The notes: a model not told the origin generated them from the letters alone. A stretch of DNA of 64,000 nucleotides from Mytilus trossulus (GCF_036588685.1 NC_086384.1:13654195-13718194); one strand, 5' to 3'. Shown: positions 11,792 to 22,959, numbered from the stretch's first letter. Made by a program: numbers and translations.

Positions 11792-13486
11792 ATGGCATCA
11801 AATCCTAAATTTTGTGGTATATGTGATCAACGTCATATCACAAAGTCCTCAAGTGACTGGTGTTCCGAATGTAACCAATCTCTGTGTATCGAATGCAAAG
11901 ATTTCCATACACTGTCAAAAGCTTCACAAAACCATTCCACGATAGCGATATCAAACTACTTAGCTCTTGAATCCTCTTTTTCCAAAGTTGAGGGCCACTG
12001 CTCTGTACACGACGACAAGTACGTACTGTTTTGTCAAACCCATGATTGTTTACTCTGCCTTACGTGTCTAGAGGAACACACAAAGTGTGAAGACGTCGTT
12101 CGTATCAGTAAGATAACCAAAGATGTCAAAACTTCTGAAAGTTTGTTAGACACTCAAAAGAGTTTATCAGACATCATATTGAATCTTTCAAAAATTCAAT
12201 GTGATCTCGAGGAAAATATATGCGATATAAAGAAACAGAAAGATTCAATTCTCCTGGAAATATCTCAGATGAGGGAAAAGATAAACAGCCATCTTGATAA
12301 AATCGAACACGCTCTGAAAACAGAATTATGTAAAGAGGTTGATAATCAATGCAATAACACTATGTATAAGACTCTGGAAGACATTAAAAGAAAGAAAATA
12401 GATATAGAAAAATGTCAGCAGCAAATGAGTGACCTGGATAGATATGGATCAGATCTCCAAATGTACTTCGGCCTGCGGGAGATAACAGCCAGGACAAATA
12501 CCTACGATCTGTATATACAGACATTAGATGACGATGGTAGCTTGAACAGAGTGACTATTTCCTGTAAAATTGATAGCGAGATTTCAAAATTCGTTAAAAA
12601 AGTAGCGAGTTTAGGGACCATACAGGTGCAAAAAGTTCCGAGTCAACTAATCTTGAAGAGATCAAAGGACAAACAGGCACAATTAGTAGATGTGAGAAAC
12701 AAATCTATCAACGATATCAAGCTTAAGTTGGTGCATACTTTTACATTGATGGGAAGTATTACCGGATGTTGTTTTCTTCCTGATGGAAAAATTGTTCTTT
12801 GCGATCGTTCATTAAAGAACCTTGTACAAATATTAAATCAACACGGCGTATTAATTTTTGAAGTTTCCATGTCCCCCTCTTATACTTTTGATGTTACGTG
12901 CATTGATGACAAAACTGTAGCTGTATCATCAGACAGTCCCAACCAGAAGCAAATTGATATCATAGATGTGAAAACAAGAGCAAGGAGGTCAATTCCTACT
13001 GCAGATAAATGTTATGGAATAACACATAAAGATGGATCACTAATGGTTTGCGTCGCAGGGAAAGGAGTACAGAATGTCAATACCCAAAATGGGAAAAGCA
13101 TTTCACTTATACCGTGTGATATAGGTAGATGGTCTTATATTGTTACTAGTGACAATAAACTTTATTATACGAATTCTAAGAAGCACACCGTAACCTGTTG
13201 TGATAAGGGAGGTAATATTATCTGGACATTCAAAGACGAGAATGTTTTTAGGGATCCTCGTGGTATAGACGTTGACAATTCGGGAAATATTTACATTTTG
13301 AGTAACACATGTAACAGTCAAAATAAATTAATTGTGATATCTGCAGACGGACAACACAGTAGATCACTTTTGTCAAAAGACGACGGACTTGTAAATCCAT
13401 ATGCAGTGGCTTATGACAAGATTCAAAATCGTATTTGCGTTGTTAATTTTAACGATAAAGGATTTTTGTTCGACTTAACAATTTGA
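11792..13486 (+). CDS. B-box zinc finger / coiled-coil / NHL-like propeller protein, copy 1 (RING-less TRIM-like)
   Basis: This is a 564-residue protein. The start is placed at 11792 rather than at the in-frame ATG at 11780, because AG at 11788-11789 after a T-rich tract looks like a splice acceptor. The two paralogues have the same acceptor exactly two bases before their ATG. Residues 8-48 form a cysteine-rich B-box-1-type finger (C8-x2-C11, C24-x2-C27, C32-x2-C35, H39). Residues 69-100 are a clear B-box 2 (CSVH, LFC, CLTC, EEH). Residues about 110-240 are a coiled coil. From about 310 to the end are NHL/beta-propeller-like repeats such as DPRGIDVDNSGNIYIL and LIVISADGQH. No RING is present, so E3 ligase activity is not expected from this chain alone. 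Relatives in molluscs are greatly expanded and are thought to act in innate immunity (family knowledge). The region 5' of the ATG is presumably an untranslated exon and intron. Confidence 0.93.
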   Translation: MASNPKFCGICDQRHITKSSSDWCSECNQSLCIECKDFHTLSKASQNHSTIAISNYLALESSFSKVEGHCSVHDDKYVLFCQTHDCLLCLTCLEEHTKCEDVVRISKITKDVKTSESLLDTQKSLSDIILNLSKIQCDLEENICDIKKQKDSILLEISQMREKINSHLDKIEHALKTELCKEVDNQCNNTMYKTLEDIKRKKIDIEKCQQQMSDLDRYGSDLQMYFGLREITARTNTYDLYIQTLDDDGSLNRVTISCKIDSEISKFVKKVASLGTIQVQKVPSQLILKRSKDKQAQLVDVRNKSINDIKLKLVHTFTLMGSITGCCFLPDGKIVLCDRSLKNLVQILNQHGVLIFEVSMSPSYTFDVTCIDDKTVAVSSDSPNQKQIDIIDVKTRARRSIPTADKCYGITHKDGSLMVCVAGKGVQNVNTQNGKSISLIPCDIGRWSYIVTSDNKLYYTNSKKHTVTCCDKGGNIIWTFKDENVFRDPRGIDVDNSGNIYILSNTCNSQNKLIVISADGQHSRSLLSKDDGLVNPYAVAYDKIQNRICVVNFNDKGFLFDLTI

Positions 13487-13599
13487 GAGGAGATGGAAGT
13501 AAGACTTATGATTTAGTTTGTTTTTTATAATGTTTTGTGTGTGCAGATGTTTTAGGGAGTTTTTGAATGACTGATTTTGCCTTCTTTACATAAATTATC

Positions 13600-13605
13600 A
13601 ATAAA
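13600..13605 (+). terminator. poly(A) signal AATAAA
   Basis: AATAAA lies 114 bases after the stop of the gene at 11792 and is followed by an A-rich run. It is a plausible 3' end signal, but not the only AATAAA in the AT-rich flank. Confidence 0.4.
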
Positions 13606-14115
13606 AAAACAAAAACGCGACAAGTAGAGATTGAAATTACCAAAAAAAATTATGAAAAAATCAGTCATACTTAAAAGTAAATTGTTCATTGTTTTAGAAG
13701 AAGGCATGAAATATCTACATGTTTTGTAAGTGCCTTACTAAAGATTCTGTTTATTCAATGTTAAATTTTCATCGATCAATGTTCCAATATTCATATCAAC
13801 ATAATCAGTAAAACAAAATGGACCAAGGAGAAGTGCATCTTCGATATAAGTTTTACTTATTTTGTTGTGAGTTTTAACGTTTCAATTATTTCTGACGACA
13901 AATAAATTATGTTGACAGTTAAAGCTCAATGGTGTCGTTTTTGCTTATAACTTATGATTTAGCATCAGAAACACAGGCCTTTCAATAAGTTTACATATTG
14001 TAAACTTGATCCCACGTAGTATAACAATTACGATATGTTAATGCTACACGACGAGGAGAGGGTTTCCTTCGAATGAGTAATCGGATATGTATTGATTAAT
14101 TGTTCAGTCTGATTC
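13606..14115. other. 3' flank of array unit 2
   Basis: No gene. The stretch 13910-14120 is a diverged copy of 2700-2940 downstream of the pseudogene (shared 'acgaggagagggtttcctt' versus 'gaagaggagaaggttgctt'). Confidence 0.5.
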
Positions 14116-14119
14116 AGAA

Positions 14120-14415
14120 CGATAGATATCAGCGAGACAGTTAAACTCATAGATCGAAAATAAACTGACAATGCTTTTGTTAAAAAAAAGAGTAACAGAC
14201 AAATAAAAATACACGAGACACAACATAGAAAACTAAAGACTAAGTAATACGGACCCCATCAATGTTGTTCGAAGCAGATCCGGCCCCACATGTGGACCCC
14301 CTTCGTGTTGCTCATGTTATTAAAAACCCGGTTAATAGTCTAATTCTGTATGTCACATTGGTGGTGTAGAGGGAAGTGGATGTAGTTAGGACATAAGGAA
14401 CATATCCAATATTAT
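14120..14415 (-). mobile_element. PLE family A 3' end
   Basis: In reverse, this reads from the RT C-terminus (the equivalent of ISDMF at about 14395-14410) through 'gaatta' and 'cgggttttt' to the tail with 'ttgtgtctcgtgtattttta'. The CCGGAGCACC segment is deleted. It is an old copy. Confidence 0.6.
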
Positions 14416-14419
14416 CTGT

Positions 14420-15450
14420 GAATTGTGATATTTGCTGTGAATTATCTTTTAATTAAAATAGCTTAACATCATAATAAAATGGGTTTCATCCGTGGAGCAA
14501 AACTAGAATAAATTAAGATGTTTGTTTCTCTTGTCTTTGAGAATGTGTGTGACTTCTGCATTATATGAGTGCATAAACGAGTCGACCGACCAGCAAGGAC
14601 TTACAATAAGTGTCCTTATGATTAAGAAGGTTTTTTATTTTTATAAAACTGTTATTCACCAAGCAAAAACTTAACAAAGTCAATCAAATGGTCAACATTA
14701 TGAAATAATAATATTGCTTTTTTTATTCATTGCTGTTATGTATACTCCATCACAACATACTACATAAGAAGGGATCACATGAATCGCCAAAAATTGTGCA
14801 ATGCGATAACCTAGATATTTGGTAATTTACAAAACGAAGAAAACAACAGAAAAGGAAAATCCATCTCCAATGCATCTTTGGTACAGCCACAAAATGGGGG
14901 TACATTTAAATCACATTAACGTGCACACAAACCACTGGCCTACTTAGACTATGTGTAATAGTCCCATACAATACAATAGCAAAGTCAACAGTGAAGTTTC
15001 AGACATGGTGAATGTTTATTCAATGAATTTAAAAACGATCATTTCATCTGGAAAGCAGGGTCAACATGTTGTCTCTACTACAGATAACTATCTCAGGTAA
15101 CTACAGCTATAAATTGGTTATGAGCAACGATCCTATCAGTTTTCATTAACAATTCAGTCAAAAATGTGTGAACTATTTTTATTTCATTTTTGGAGTCTTT
15201 CCTGTTGAAACAATTAATTCTAGATTTTGGATACACTATTTCTCAGTTTTTTAGATAGATAAACGACATTTCAATTTTTGAATGCCTTTGAACAATTGAC
15301 AAATGATAGAAAACACTTTAGAAAGATCCTGTTTCATGAAGGGTATTAGTACATAAGCAACATTCCTATTTGTATGTAAATTCAAATATGAAAATATGAA
15401 AATATGAAAATAAGAAGTAGTGGTATGAAAAGTTCTTTAGTAAGTATTTA
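14420..15450. other. array unit 2 spacer, no gene seen
   Basis: AT-rich sequence partly collinear with 3200-3660. Nothing coding was recognised. A triplet of 'tatgaaaa' repeats is at 15388-15410. Confidence 0.4.
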
Positions 15451-15464
15451 AAGTACAAATATAA

Positions 15465-15595
15465 TGTACTTCGGGGAAAATCAAAAACGGAAAGTCCCTT
15501 ATTAAATTCTCAAACACATCTAACGAATGGATAACAACTCACGCATTCCTGACTTGGTTCAGGTATTTTCTTATGTAGAAATCCAGTTCTAATAT
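15465..15595 (-). repeat. dispersed family I, post-duplication insertion
   Basis: CGGAAAGTCCCTTATTAAAT and 'cattcctgacttggttcag' are reverse family I markers. The collinear position in unit 1 (about 3725-3755) lacks it, so it arrived after the units duplicated. Confidence 0.6.
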
Positions 15596-16209
15596 TGATT
15601 CAAAACAATATATGAAATTTTCTATGTACTTGAACTACAACGTATATATGTCGCGTGGAAACGTAAATGCTTCCACAATACGGAGCTCCCAAAAGGATTA
15701 CAAATCCATGTTATCTGAGTTTTTCGCTATTTTGTACATTTTTCCTTTGATATTTTTTGTGATAATTTTTGATATCATGCTACTGGCTAACGATGGAAAA
15801 TTTTCGCTTGAAACTAAGGAGGCACGTGGCGTTGCTAATGAAATTAACATGAAATTGACAACGTCGTCATAGGTTAAATAGGGATAAACAGATTAGCATT
15901 GGTCATCCTAACTCGATTGCCGTACCAGCTCAAGCGAGAAAATCAATATTATTGAGATGATCAACGATAATCTATAATCATCACGGGTTCTAAATTTAAA
16001 CAAAATTGTTTCAATCAAACATACCCATTATTTAAGATGAACAGTTTGTAAGAAACCTGGAGTTTTTCCAATTGATTGGCTAGATAATTTTCTGTTCTTG
16101 CTTATGAATGAGAGTTATGATCGTAGTTTTTCTTTGTACACGATGCTGATTTCCTAGGTTATAACACGAGCACATTACTATATTTGTATAAAATCAAATT
16201 CACAAAGAT

Positions 16210-16345
16210 TCCGAACTGCCAGGAAAATTAAAAACGAAATATCTTTAATCTGATAGAAAAAATTAAAAGCCAAAACCCATCAAACGAACGGAGAACGACT
16301 GATATATTTCAGACTTTTTTCAGTACAGGCATTTTGTATGTGAAC
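16210..16345 (-). repeat. dispersed family I, diverged copy
   Basis: The order 'gaactgccaggaaaatt', 'acccatcaaacgaacgg', 'ttcagtacaggcatttt' matches reversed family I at moderate identity. Confidence 0.5.
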
Positions 16346-16439
16346 TTTATATATTTGAGAAATCAAGAGGTTTCGATTTTACATTCTTAAGTATGAATGA
16401 TTCTTGTGAATATAATATGTTTGAATACAATATGTATGA

Positions 16440-16620
16440 TGTAGGTCATCGCACGGCTTTCAACAATGAGCAAAGCCCATACCCCATTGTCAGCTATAAA
16501 AAGGCCAACAAATGAAAATGTAAATCAATTCAAACGAGAAAACTAACGGCCTTATGTATGTACAAAAATTGAACGAAAAACAAATATGTAACACATAAAC
16601 AAACACGCTCTTTTCCTGAA
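16440..16620 (+). repeat. dispersed family B copy
   Basis: 'ggctttcaacaatgagcaaa' and 'gcccataccccattgtcagc' begin the copy, and 'caaatatgtaacacataaac' ends it. It is flanked by unit 2 sequence that matches unit 1. Confidence 0.6.
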
Positions 16621-17108
16621 ATATAAAGTATATATAATATAGCTAAAATAGTGTTGCTAAAATGAATCAAGTATCACAAATAAGTGATTGCCTATAGAGA
16701 GTATATTGGAACTTGTATAAAATAAAAAAAAATTAAAAGGAAACATATTTTGAACCATAAAACCACAAGTATATAATTATAAACGAGTCAAATTTATAAA
16801 ATTGCATTTTGAAAGTTATATGGAATGCGATAGCCACTCTAGTATTGATATATAATTCGCTATGTACCGTCAGTTATTTATGACGTGTTAACAATTCATA
16901 TTCGAAAAACTTTTCATATACATATATATTTTAATTACCAAAGATGTCTGATAATGAAACTGAGGTTGTCGCCAATGCAATCATTTCTACAGAACGCATA
17001 ATTAACACTGATCTGCCGTTTCTATAGCAATTGGATTTTCGAGGAAACATTGAAAAACAAATGGGAAACGCTTTAAAAGAATGTGGACAAACTATGAAAT
17101 TGCAAAGG

Positions 17109-17565
17109 TTAGAGAAGCAAAAGGGCAAAACAAAAACTGCTACGTTCTAAACGTACACAGAAGAGGGACAAAAGATACCAAAGGGACAATCAAACTCATA
17201 ACTCGAAAATAAACTGTCAACAAAATGGCTAAATAGGGAAAAAAAGACAAACAGACAAACAATAATACACATGTGACACCCGTCGTGTTGCTTGTGTGAT
17301 ATAAAATCCGGTAAATAGTCTAATTCGATATGTCACATTCATGAAAGGAAAGGGATTCTAGTTATGACGTAAGGAACATATCCGATATCATTAGTGTGTA
17401 CTATTGTTTGTCTGTTTGTCTTTTTTTAATTTTAGCCATGGCGTTGTCAGTTTATTCTTGATTTATGAGTTTGATTGACCCTTTGGTATCTTTCGTCCCT
17501 CTTCTATGCACGTTTAGAAGGCAGTAGTTTTTGTTTTGCCCTCTTGCTTCTCTAGCAAACGAAAC
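17109..17565. repeat. large palindrome enclosing PLE family A tails
   Basis: The left arm (about 17109-17263) and right arm (about 17397-17565) are inverted copies of about 160 bp. The outer part is host sequence ('ttagagaagcaaaagggcaa' against 'ttgccctcttgcttctctag'). The inner part is the distal family A tail ('gaagagggacaaaagatacc' against 'ggtatctttcgtccctcttc'). The 130-bp centre is the proximal tail plus the RT C-terminal remnant on the minus strand. This looks like an inverted PLE pair with duplicated flanks. Confidence 0.7.
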
Positions 17566-18177
17566 CAAGAGCAAGTTGAAGACATTGATATATAGCGCTA
17601 CATTGCGTACATTAGTCAAAACATGTTTTTATCCACAATAGAGAAAAGCTTAATACGAGACAGAATAGTAATTGGCCTACCTTTTAAAATCAACAAGAAA
17701 GAAGTTATTACAGGATGCAAAACTAACTTTGAACCATTGTGTAGTCGTCTGCCGCGCAAATGAGAAAAACGATTATAAAAATGAAAGATATTTCACAAGA
17801 AGAGGTCTAGTATGTAAGGAGACGGGATCAAAAACCCAGAAAAAAACTTGACACCGGGACCGAAAACCAATTAGACATTTCTCGAATCAGTATGAATTTA
17901 CGCATACAAGTTCGCCAAGATATCCACAATCAAATGGAAAGGTGGAAAACGCTATCAATACAACAAAAAAGTTGATGGTTAAATCTCAAAAGGCCGTATT
18001 TAGCATTGTTAAATTGGAGAAATACACCATCTGACGGTTTATGTAGTTCTCAGTCACAACGAATGTTTGGAAGAAGGGGTAGAACCATTTTACTATCGGC
18101 TTCAAGATTATTGAAGCCGGACATTCAAACAGATGATGTGAGGAAACAAGAATATTCAACAGGAGAAAGAGCGCAAC
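17566..18177 (+). mobile_element. Ty3/gypsy-type retroelement relict, 5' part (gag-like, integrase)
   Basis: Around 17635-17690 a frame reads LIRDRIVIGLP, weakly gag-like. From about 17900, TSSPRYPQSNGKVENA is the end of a retroelement integrase core, with the last catalytic glutamate in KVE. After a frameshift, LNWRNTPSDGL follows (from 18009), then FGRRGRTILLSASRLLKPDI. These fit Ty3/gypsy-like integrases. Protease, RT and RNase H are absent between the two parts, so the copy is internally deleted. The integrase is interrupted at about 18178 by a PLE. Confidence 0.75.
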
Positions 18178-18748
18178 TATTATTCCATTTCTATGTAGCA
18201 ACATTCCACTATCACCTGCATACGGGGTATACATCTCCCAATTAATACGATATTCCAGTGCTTGCATTTCCGATAATGATTTTTTTATAGAGGGTTGTTG
18301 CTCTCAAGGAAGCTATTAAAACAAGAGTTCCAAATGGTGAAGTTGAAATCATCTCTTCGTAAATTTTACGGATGCCATCACGAGTTGGGTGACCGTTATG
18401 GAATAACCGTTTCACAAATGATATCGGATATGTTCCTGACGTCGTAACTACAATCCCCTTCCCTTTCATTAATGTGACCTACCGAATTAAACTATTTACC
18501 GGATTTGTTATCTCATAACCAACACGACGGGTGCCACATGTGGAGCACCCTTCCGGAGCACCTGCGATCACCCCAAATTTTTGGTGGGGTTCGTGTTGTT
18601 TATTCTTTATTTTTCTATGTTGTGTCATGTGAACTATTGTTTGTCTATTTGTCCTTTTCATTTTTAGCCATGTCGTTGTCAGTTTATTTTCGATTTATGA
18701 GTTTGACTGTCCCTCTGTTATCTTTCGTTCCTCTTTTACAATCTTAGT
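18178..18748 (+). mobile_element. PLE family A insertion within the gypsy integrase
   Basis: The RT thumb-side region is readable: [20 protein letters not shown] at 18196-18258, then GLLLSRKLLKQEFQ, SSLRKFYGCHHELGDRYG and TVSQMISDMFLTS ending at a TAA (18445-18447). The tail follows, with CCGGAGCACCTGCGATCACC and a distal 'cctcttt' end at about 18745. One frameshift separates the two RT blocks. The element is 5'-truncated and same-strand with the host relict. Confidence 0.8.
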
Positions 18749-18920
18749 GCTAAAGTTAAGACCGAACTAGCGAAAGGAGATATAGTCCGAATAAAACCGT
18801 TCAAAAATGGAAAAGAATGGACAAAAGCAAAGGTTGATGAGAAATGTTATATTAGATCGTACAATGTGACTTCTGAAGATGGCAGCACTTATCGGAGAAA
18901 TCGTAGAGACATTTAATATA
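18749..18920 (+). mobile_element. Ty3/gypsy-type integrase C-terminus (continuation)
   Basis: After the PLE the frame resumes with LAKGDIVRIKPFKNGKEWTK, then VTSEDGSTYRRNRRDI and a stop at 18916. This chromo/SH3-like C-terminal tail completes the polyprotein begun before 18178, showing that the PLE landed inside the pol frame. Confidence 0.75.
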
Positions 18921-19089
18921 AACTAAAGAGCCGATGATTGAATGCAGTCAGAAATAGATCTACCAACTCAAACCGCCGATTGTATTGACAATCATTCACA
19001 GCCGATCATTATCGAAATCTCAGAACTTACTCGTACTACACCGAAACATCTGCAGGACTATGTATGTGTAGTGCGTTGACTGGACTTAG

Positions 19090-19445
19090 TGCCTGTTTAT
19101 TTGTTTTTGGTTCGAATTAGTGGAGGGTTTTGATATTGTGAATTTATAATGGACTTTTAAATATGTTCTGTAGTAAAAGTTACTTGTCTGGGTGTGTGTG
19201 TGTGTGCTTGGGTGTGTGTGTGTGTGCTTGTGTGTGTGTGGGTTTTTTTTAAATCTAGGGTTAAGTTTGGTATGACTTTTTTTGGATATTTTACTGGCTT
19301 TTGTCTGATCATTCTGATCGTTGAATAATGTAAAATGTTACTAGACATGAGATTCTATGTTTATTATGTAACTATTGTGAAAATGGGCTTTATTGAAACA
19401 ATAAATCCGCTCACACCATTATGACTGATCCGTTGAAATAACAGT
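19090..19445 (+). repeat. possible 3' LTR of the gypsy relict, with (TG)n
   Basis: A purine-rich 'agtggaggg' at about 19121-19129 is followed by TGATATTG, as at a polypurine tract/LTR junction. A (TG)n block spans 19190-19240 and AATAAA sits near 19400. No 5' LTR was found, so the assignment rests on position. Part of it (19260-19440) is also collinear with 25790-25880 and 26590-26645. Confidence 0.35.
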
Positions 19446-20097
19446 GCTGGAACGTATTGTTTACTAGAAAACACCCGTGATATCGCGGGTCCGTAACTGA
19501 ATTAAAGTATACAACTATGCGTATACCTTATTTTAGTATTGGTATTGTCATCAGATAAAGTCATGCCGATTATAAGATTCACTGTTTTGTCTGCTTTCAA
19601 AATCTTTCTGTTTGAACCCGTCGACTTCGAACCTATCAATTATTGGTAAGATTAATAATTTGGTAAACAAAAGGGCCTGGAATGGAGTATTTTTTACTCA
19701 ACTCAACAGTATACAGTAAAACTCTAAATACACCGTTTGGTGGTGCGCCTGTCAGATGCGAAACGTACAGATGAGGTAATAGGTAACAGGTAAATATAGT
19801 ACTATTGGTATCGGTATCGGATTCGATCCGGAACTTCTTAGTTATTGGCAATATCAATTACGTGGAAAACAAAAGGGCCTGGAGTGGTGTAATTTTTAAT
19901 CAACACTATTGTACTATATTAGTTATATATTAAGTTGAATTCTTTGATTCATCGTTTTTACATGATGACGGCTGACAAATTGGACCTCGTAATTTTAGTA
20001 TTATAGATGTATTTCAGCAAAAAAGAGCGGTACATGGCAACGTTTTGATTTGTTTGATAGAAATGTGTTTTTTCGTGTCGGGTAGTTTTTAAACGCC

Positions 20098-20488
20098 TAT
20101 TAGAGCGTTTGCATTATTCATGTATCAGGATACGTGCACGGATCGACGTATACGTATCGAACAGATTTGTTTAGAATAATGATTTAACCCCGTTCTCAAT
20201 TAAATTTAAATGCATCATAGAATATTTTCATCGGCACCAACTTGACTTAAAAGAGGGACGAAAGATACCAAAGGGACAGTCAAACTCGAAAATCTAAAAC
20301 AAACTGACAACGCCATGGCTAAAAATGAAAAAGACAAACAGAAAAACAATAGTACACATGACACAACATAGAAAACTAAAGAATAAACAACACGAACCCC
20401 ACCAATGTATCTTTACTCATATACGTGTGATACGATACGTCGATACGGATACGCCAGCAAATACTTGATTAATGCAAATGCCCTATTT
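20098..20488. mobile_element. TIR element carrying a PLE family A tail
   Basis: The ends are inverted: 'gcgtttgcattattcatgta' on the left and 'ttgattaatgcaaatgc' on the right. Unit 4 (26745-26765) has the uninterrupted site 'cgcctatttgaaac'. A CTATT or CCTATT duplication flanks the insert. Inside, 20250-20406 is a minus-strand family A tail. Confidence 0.6.
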
Positions 20489-20845
20489 GAAACAAATTTC
20501 AAATGTATCCTATAGTGTGTGAAGTTTAAACAAACACATTAGGTTGCTAAGATAAACATCCTTTTCCTATTAATTGATACACAACAAACTTTTTGTTCTT
20601 TTCTTTTTATATACAACTTCCATATTGATGAAATGCAGCTTTACACTTTAATGTTTTTTAAACGCCTATTTGAAACAAATTTCAAATGTATCCTATAGTG
20701 TGTGAAGTTTAAACAAACACATTAGGTTGCTAAGATAAACATCCTTTTCCTATTAATTGATACACAACAAACGTGTTGTTCTTTTCTTTTTATATACAAC
20801 TTCCATATTGATGAAATGCAGCTTTACACTTTAATGTTTTATAAA
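20478..20845 (+). repeat. tandem duplication of about 180 bp
   Basis: 'cctatttgaaacaaatttca' to 'ctttacactttaatgtttt' occurs twice in succession, nearly identical. The second copy is preceded by an intact 'ttttaaacgcctatttg', whereas the first has the TIR insertion at that point. Unit 4 has only one copy. Confidence 0.8.
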
Positions 20846-21708
20846 GTTTGATTAATATTGTTAAATGATCCATGTCTCTATCCTTGATAACGCGTGAAGC
20901 ATAACAGTTTACAAACAAACATTTTAATGTTTATAAATTTAAATGCGTTGGAATGATTTTAACGATGCATGACTTCTAAAAAATCAATGAATTTGTATTA
21001 TTTTACTTTTGACTTTCAATACCCTTTTTTATATATATACAAGTCAATACATGCAATACAAATGATACCTTATTCAATGCAGTAAAATAGGTATACACTT
21101 TTCGTCACGACGAGGAAAACCTTGGATGTCCGTTTACTTATGGGAAATTTGCAATCCAAAAAACTTTTTGCAGTATATGTGACTTAAATTAGTAAGTGTT
21201 TGATTTTACCTTTAATTTTTACATAATATTTCATCAACTTACTTTTACGTATTACATTTTTAATCTACCATCAAACCATTTTATGACCTCTTGTGACCTT
21301 TATTACGTATGTAGTATTGTTTCTGTTCTATAAGAATATATCGACGAGTCATCGACATTTTGTGTATTTGAAGACAGATCGTTACGCATATAGCTATCAT
21401 CATCTATTATCAACTTGACAGAAAATGTAGCAGTAACCAAATGACAAAAAAAACAAAAGCATTAAAATATTACACATGTAAGTAACCAACTAATAGCTTA
21501 TCAAAATGTCAAGCTATTAACCGTGTAATATTCTGAATAAACTATATAAAAAGTTTCAAATAGCTCTTAAAAAAGTAAGCTTTTCTATGATCAAGATAAA
21601 CACAATGCATTCAATTGCCACTCTTCCTAGGATTGCCAATATTTTTCCGGTAAACTTTTCAAAACCATTTGAACTTTAAATCAAATATATATTTCACACT
21701 TTTCAGAG

Positions 21709-22677
21709 ATGACGACGAATCCTAGATTGTGCGGTATATGTTACCAACGCCGAATCACAAAGCCATCAAGTGATTGGTGTTCCGAATGTAACCAAGCTCT
21801 ATGTACCCAATGTAAAGATCTCCATGTAATTATCAAAGCTTTACAACATCATTCTTTGATACCAATAGCAAACTACCTATCTATTGGTACCTCTTTTTCT
21901 TTAGTTGAGGGACATTGTTCCTTACACGACGACAAATGTCAACTGTTTTGTCAATCACATGACTGTTTACTCTGCCTTACGTGTTTAGAAGGACATATGA
22001 ATTGTGAGGGCGTGGTTCGTATCAGTAAGCTAACCAAAGATATAAAAACGTCTGAAAAATTTATAGAAACAAAAAATGATCTATCGGAGATTATACTAAA
22101 GTTATCGAAATTACAAAGTCAGCTTGAGGATAACTTAAGGAATATCAAGATACAGAAAGAATCAACACTTCGGGAAATAAATCAAATTAGAGAACAGATG
22201 AATAACCATCTGAATCAAATTGAAAGCGCTCTGAAAACAGAATTATGTGAAATAATGGATGATCAGTGCCACAGTGGTATTGATATGACTTTACAAGAGG
22301 TTAAAAAGGAGAAAACGAATGTTGAACATTTCCAGCAACAGATTGAAGACCTCAGTAAATATGGATCAGATCTACAAACGTTCTTTGGCCTGCGAAAGAT
22401 AATTGCAAAAGCTGCCACCGCAAATCAGTACTTGCAGACCTTGGCGGTCGATGGTAAATTTGATAAAATGACATTAACCTATGAAATCAATAAGCATATT
22501 ACAGACTTCCTTGCGGATGTAAAGAGTTTGGGAATAATCCGATTACAGACAAGTCCGGGTCAGATTAAACTGGAAAGTACAAAAGACACAAATGCACAGT
22601 TGGTAGGTTCGGGAAACAAATCTATTAGTGATATACAGATTTCTTTTCTGATATTACATGGTGGGTTAATTTTATGA
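21709..22677 (+). CDS. B-box / coiled-coil protein, propeller-less copy 2
   Basis: This is a 322-residue protein, closest to the copy at 31270. The ATG follows a T-rich tract and AG by two bases, as in both paralogues. B-box 1 (C8, C11, C24, C27, C32, C35, H39) and B-box 2 (residues 69-100, CSLH, CLTC, EGH) are complete, and the coiled coil (about 110-240) is intact with no stop. Similarity to the paralogues ends abruptly after GSGNKSISDI near residue 311. The last 11 residues are unrelated and hydrophobic, then a stop. The propeller (about 250 residues) is gone and DIRS-like debris begins about 290 bases later. It may be a pseudogene, or a short form that could pair with full-length chains through the coiled coil. 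Its open 320-codon frame favours recent truncation or retained function. Confidence 0.8.
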   Translation: MTTNPRLCGICYQRRITKPSSDWCSECNQALCTQCKDLHVIIKALQHHSLIPIANYLSIGTSFSLVEGHCSLHDDKCQLFCQSHDCLLCLTCLEGHMNCEGVVRISKLTKDIKTSEKFIETKNDLSEIILKLSKLQSQLEDNLRNIKIQKESTLREINQIREQMNNHLNQIESALKTELCEIMDDQCHSGIDMTLQEVKKEKTNVEHFQQQIEDLSKYGSDLQTFFGLRKIIAKAATANQYLQTLAVDGKFDKMTLTYEINKHITDFLADVKSLGIIRLQTSPGQIKLESTKDTNAQLVGSGNKSISDIQISFLILHGGLIL

Positions 22678-22959
22678 TTCTAAACCAGTTATTTCAAATT
22701 GATGCGTGTTAACATGGTGGTGCTGGATATTATGGAGGTTTTATGTGAATTGGGACACAGATTTACCGATTTAAAGAACTATCACAGAAATATTAAAAAT
22801 GCTATGGCTATTGTGTTGTTCACGATGAGGTGGTGAAATGTGTGGGTTTATAGACGTGTTGTCGTATCTACATACAACATGACTACGAAATGCATTTTTA
22901 ACAAAGGTAGTTCTAGAAGCAAAACTTTAATGACTCAGTTGTGAACATTTTTCTTGTTG

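Larger units (their letters stand above)
19190..21700 (+). repeat. segmental duplication, unit 3 upstream (matches 25.74-31.2 kb)
   Basis: Collinear anchors: 19300-19440 with 25830-25880 and 26585-26645, 20010-20100 with 26660-26750, 20485-21120 with 26750-27230, 21225-21340 with 27320-27350 plus 27556-27640, and 21440-21570 with 29460-29575. Unit 4 is longer because of insertions: a TTAA element, a TA MITE and a PLE. Confidence 0.8.
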
